From Alkalibacterium iburiense (lineage in GTDB: Bacteria > Bacillota > Bacilli > Lactobacillales > Carnobacteriaceae_A): a DNA stretch of 6,238 bases. Shown here one piece after another: positions 5,632-6,238 of the stretch. A program made the position numbers and the translations under genes. The notes beneath the pieces were generated by a model that worked only from the letters and a program-made list of their open reading frames with translations, was not told the origin of the DNA and searched no databases. The number at the start of each line of letters is the position of its first letter. The stretch's first letter is position 1. The stretch spans positions 1 through 6,238 of the forward strand of contig NZ_BAAACW010000154.1 in the NCBI RefSeq assembly GCF_039521845.1. The letters run 5' to 3'.

Positions 5632-5985
5632 TTATACACGATAAATGTCAATCATGCTACCAGTATAAGCATTGACAATGAACTCATACTGAACCAGTTT
5701 ATTTTCTTCATATCTGGAAATACCGCCATAATAGACATCGGTCTCATAAGCAAACTTCTTCCATGGGACTTTTGTCAGCTCAATCCACGAACCATCAATC
5801 GGTCCTTCTTTGAGAAATTCTTTCTTGACAGATTTTAAAATAGTATCTGCACTTTTTGTTTTTTTCTTACTGTAAAATGAGAAAGTGAATAGCCCAAGGA
5901 CAAAGGATAAAACGACGGAAATGCCAAGCACCGTCCATTCTGTAGATGACACACTTTTCATTTTATATTTTTTGCTAGGAAACAA
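5632..5985 (-). CDS. Small membrane-anchored PepSY-like protein
   Basis: A 117-residue protein with a short basic N-terminus, one hydrophobic segment at about residues 18-38 (TVLGISVVLSFVLGLFTFSFY), a basic KKKTK, and a C-terminal domain ending VQYEFIVNAYTGSMIDIYRV. That ending matches the PepSY/DUF5590 pattern (aromatic-rich strand, then a TG turn and a hydrophobic strand), so the C-terminal domain probably sits outside the membrane. PepSY domains are thought to inhibit proteases or regulate cell-wall enzymes; the role here is unknown. There is no lipobox cysteine, so it is not a lipoprotein. The start is a TTG at 5983-5985, chosen because AGGAGGAG lies 5 nt upstream; the next in-frame ATG (codon 9) has no ribosome-binding site. 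It is monocistronic as far as the window shows. Confidence 0.7.
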   Translation of the reverse strand: MFPSKKYKMKSVSSTEWTVLGISVVLSFVLGLFTFSFYSKKKTKSADTILKSVKKEFLKEGPIDGSWIELTKVPWKKFAYETDVYYGGISRYEENKLVQYEFIVNAYTGSMIDIYRV

Positions 5986-6050
5986 AGGAACTCCTCCTCT
6001 TTTTTACGGATAGAATCTTATCATGTATAGTTTAACATATCCTTTTTAAG

Positions 6051-6059
6051 AGTATAACA
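6051..6059 (-). promoter_or_regulatory. Extended -10 promoter for the PepSY-like gene
   Basis: On the minus strand TG, one base, then TATACT (complement of 6051-6056) forms an extended -10 element. At 17 bp spacing the -35 position reads AATGAA, a poor match. Transcription would start near 6044, leaving a leader of about 59 nt before the TTG start. Confidence 0.45.
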
Positions 6060-6065
6060 GAAACG

Positions 6066-6079
6066 AATGAAGATTCATT
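6066..6079. promoter_or_regulatory. Palindrome between divergent promoters, operator candidate
   Basis: AATGAA (6066-6071) and TTCATT (6074-6079) are perfect inverted arms around GA. The dyad sits at the -35 position of the leftward PepSY-like promoter and abuts that of the rightward promoter at 6101-6106, where a repressor or activator could act on both. No regulator is identified. Confidence 0.35.
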
Positions 6080-6106
6080 AAAAAGACAGCTTATTTTGTG
6101 TATAAT
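6078..6106 (+). promoter_or_regulatory. Promoter of the right-end short transcript
   Basis: A consensus TATAAT lies at 6101-6106. The -35 position at 17 bp spacing (6078-6083) reads TTAAAA, a weak match. Transcription would start near 6113 and run into the hairpin and terminator of the right-end RNA. Confidence 0.55.
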
Positions 6107-6112
6107 AAAAGA

Positions 6113-6232
6113 GAACAGGAAAATGAACAGAATGATTTAAAGGAGGATCGGTCAGCTCGTCTGACAACACGGGAGTTTGACAGTTGAAACGAGGAAAAAG
6201 TGACAGAAAGCCTATAAGGGCTTTCTTTTTTT
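6113..6232 (+). ncRNA. Putative short structured RNA or terminated leader
   Basis: About 120 nt lie between a TATAAT promoter and an intrinsic terminator, with no convincing ORF. AAAGGAGG (6139-6146) looks like a perfect Shine-Dalgarno but no ATG, GTG or TTG follows at usable distance. Then GTCAG (6151-6155) and CTGAC (6161-6165) form a hairpin with loop CTCGT (6156-6160). The loop is fully complementary to ACGAG at 6189-6193, allowing an H-type pseudoknot. TGACA recurs at 6162, 6178 and 6201. It could be a small regulatory RNA, or a riboswitch or attenuator leader for a gene right of the window. I do not recognise a known class such as T-box, PyrR, preQ1, SAM or purine. The structure and function are inference. 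Confidence 0.45.
6205..6232 (+). terminator. Intrinsic terminator of the right-end RNA
   Basis: AGAAAGCC (6205-6212) pairs with GGCTTTCT (6219-6226) around TATAAG, and the T run continues to 6232. It is a canonical Rho-independent terminator. If the transcript is a leader for a downstream gene, this would be the switch point. Confidence 0.88.
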
Positions 6233-6238
6233 GTCAAA

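Noticed and set aside
5626..5838. 70-codon rightward ORF opposite the PepSY-like gene
   Set aside because: The opposite strand has a better supported gene with ribosome-binding site, membrane segment, PepSY-like end and its own terminator.
6139..6232. Known riboswitch classes or a leader peptide at the right end
   Set aside because: I see no T-box GGUGG-type motif, no PyrR, SAM, preQ1, purine or fluoride consensus, and no start codon at proper spacing after AAAGGAGG.

Overview
The window looks like chromosomal housekeeping DNA from a low-GC Gram-positive bacterium. AT-rich composition, strong Shine-Dalgarno sequences (AAGGAGGG, GGAGG), sigma-A type promoters and intrinsic terminators all fit the Bacilli. 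The order hit / ecsA-ecsB / ytmP-type phosphotransferase / trmB resembles the arrangement I know from Lactobacillales (streptococci, enterococci, lactobacilli). A member of that order, perhaps Carnobacteriaceae-like, is my best guess, but the genus cannot be fixed from this sequence. I see no transposase, integrase, prophage, CRISPR array, rRNA or tRNA.

Layout. Bases 1-183 hold inverted repeats, a possible rightward terminator and a doubtful small leftward ORF. Bases 184-988 carry a leftward two-gene operon: hit (HIT-family nucleotide hydrolase) followed 13 nt later by a YtxH-type membrane/coiled-coil protein. Bases 989-1128 are a divergent promoter region. Bases 1129-3945 carry a tight rightward operon: ecsA (ABC ATPase), ecsB (membrane subunit, 4-nt overlap) and a D-amino-acid aminotransferase (dat, 16 nt after ecsB). 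Its end is marked by a hairpin that includes the dat stop codon. A strong promoter (TTGACG-17-TAAAAT) then drives a YtmP-type aminoglycoside/choline-kinase-fold phosphotransferase (4087-4869) and trmB, the tRNA m7G46 methyltransferase (4919-5551, GTG start). An intrinsic terminator sits between ytmP and trmB, so trmB expression probably depends on read-through. Two convergent terminators separate trmB from a leftward gene for a small membrane-anchored PepSY-like protein (5632-5985, TTG start).

Right end. Upstream of the PepSY-like gene is a divergent control region with a 14-bp palindrome. It is followed by a rightward promoter and a transcript of about 120 nt that ends in a good intrinsic terminator. 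That transcript has no convincing ORF. It holds a 5-bp hairpin whose whole loop is complementary to a downstream segment, so it could fold as an H-type pseudoknot. I could not match it to an RNA family I know. It is the best candidate here for something undescribed.

How the genes relate. EcsAB is an exporter implicated in protein secretion, regulated intramembrane proteolysis and, in streptococci and enterococci, peptide pheromone export. Dat makes D-glutamate or D-alanine for the cell wall, and TrmB modifies tRNA. Gene spacing suggests Dat is co-transcribed with EcsAB; a functional link is inference only. Most of the window is ordinary core genome.
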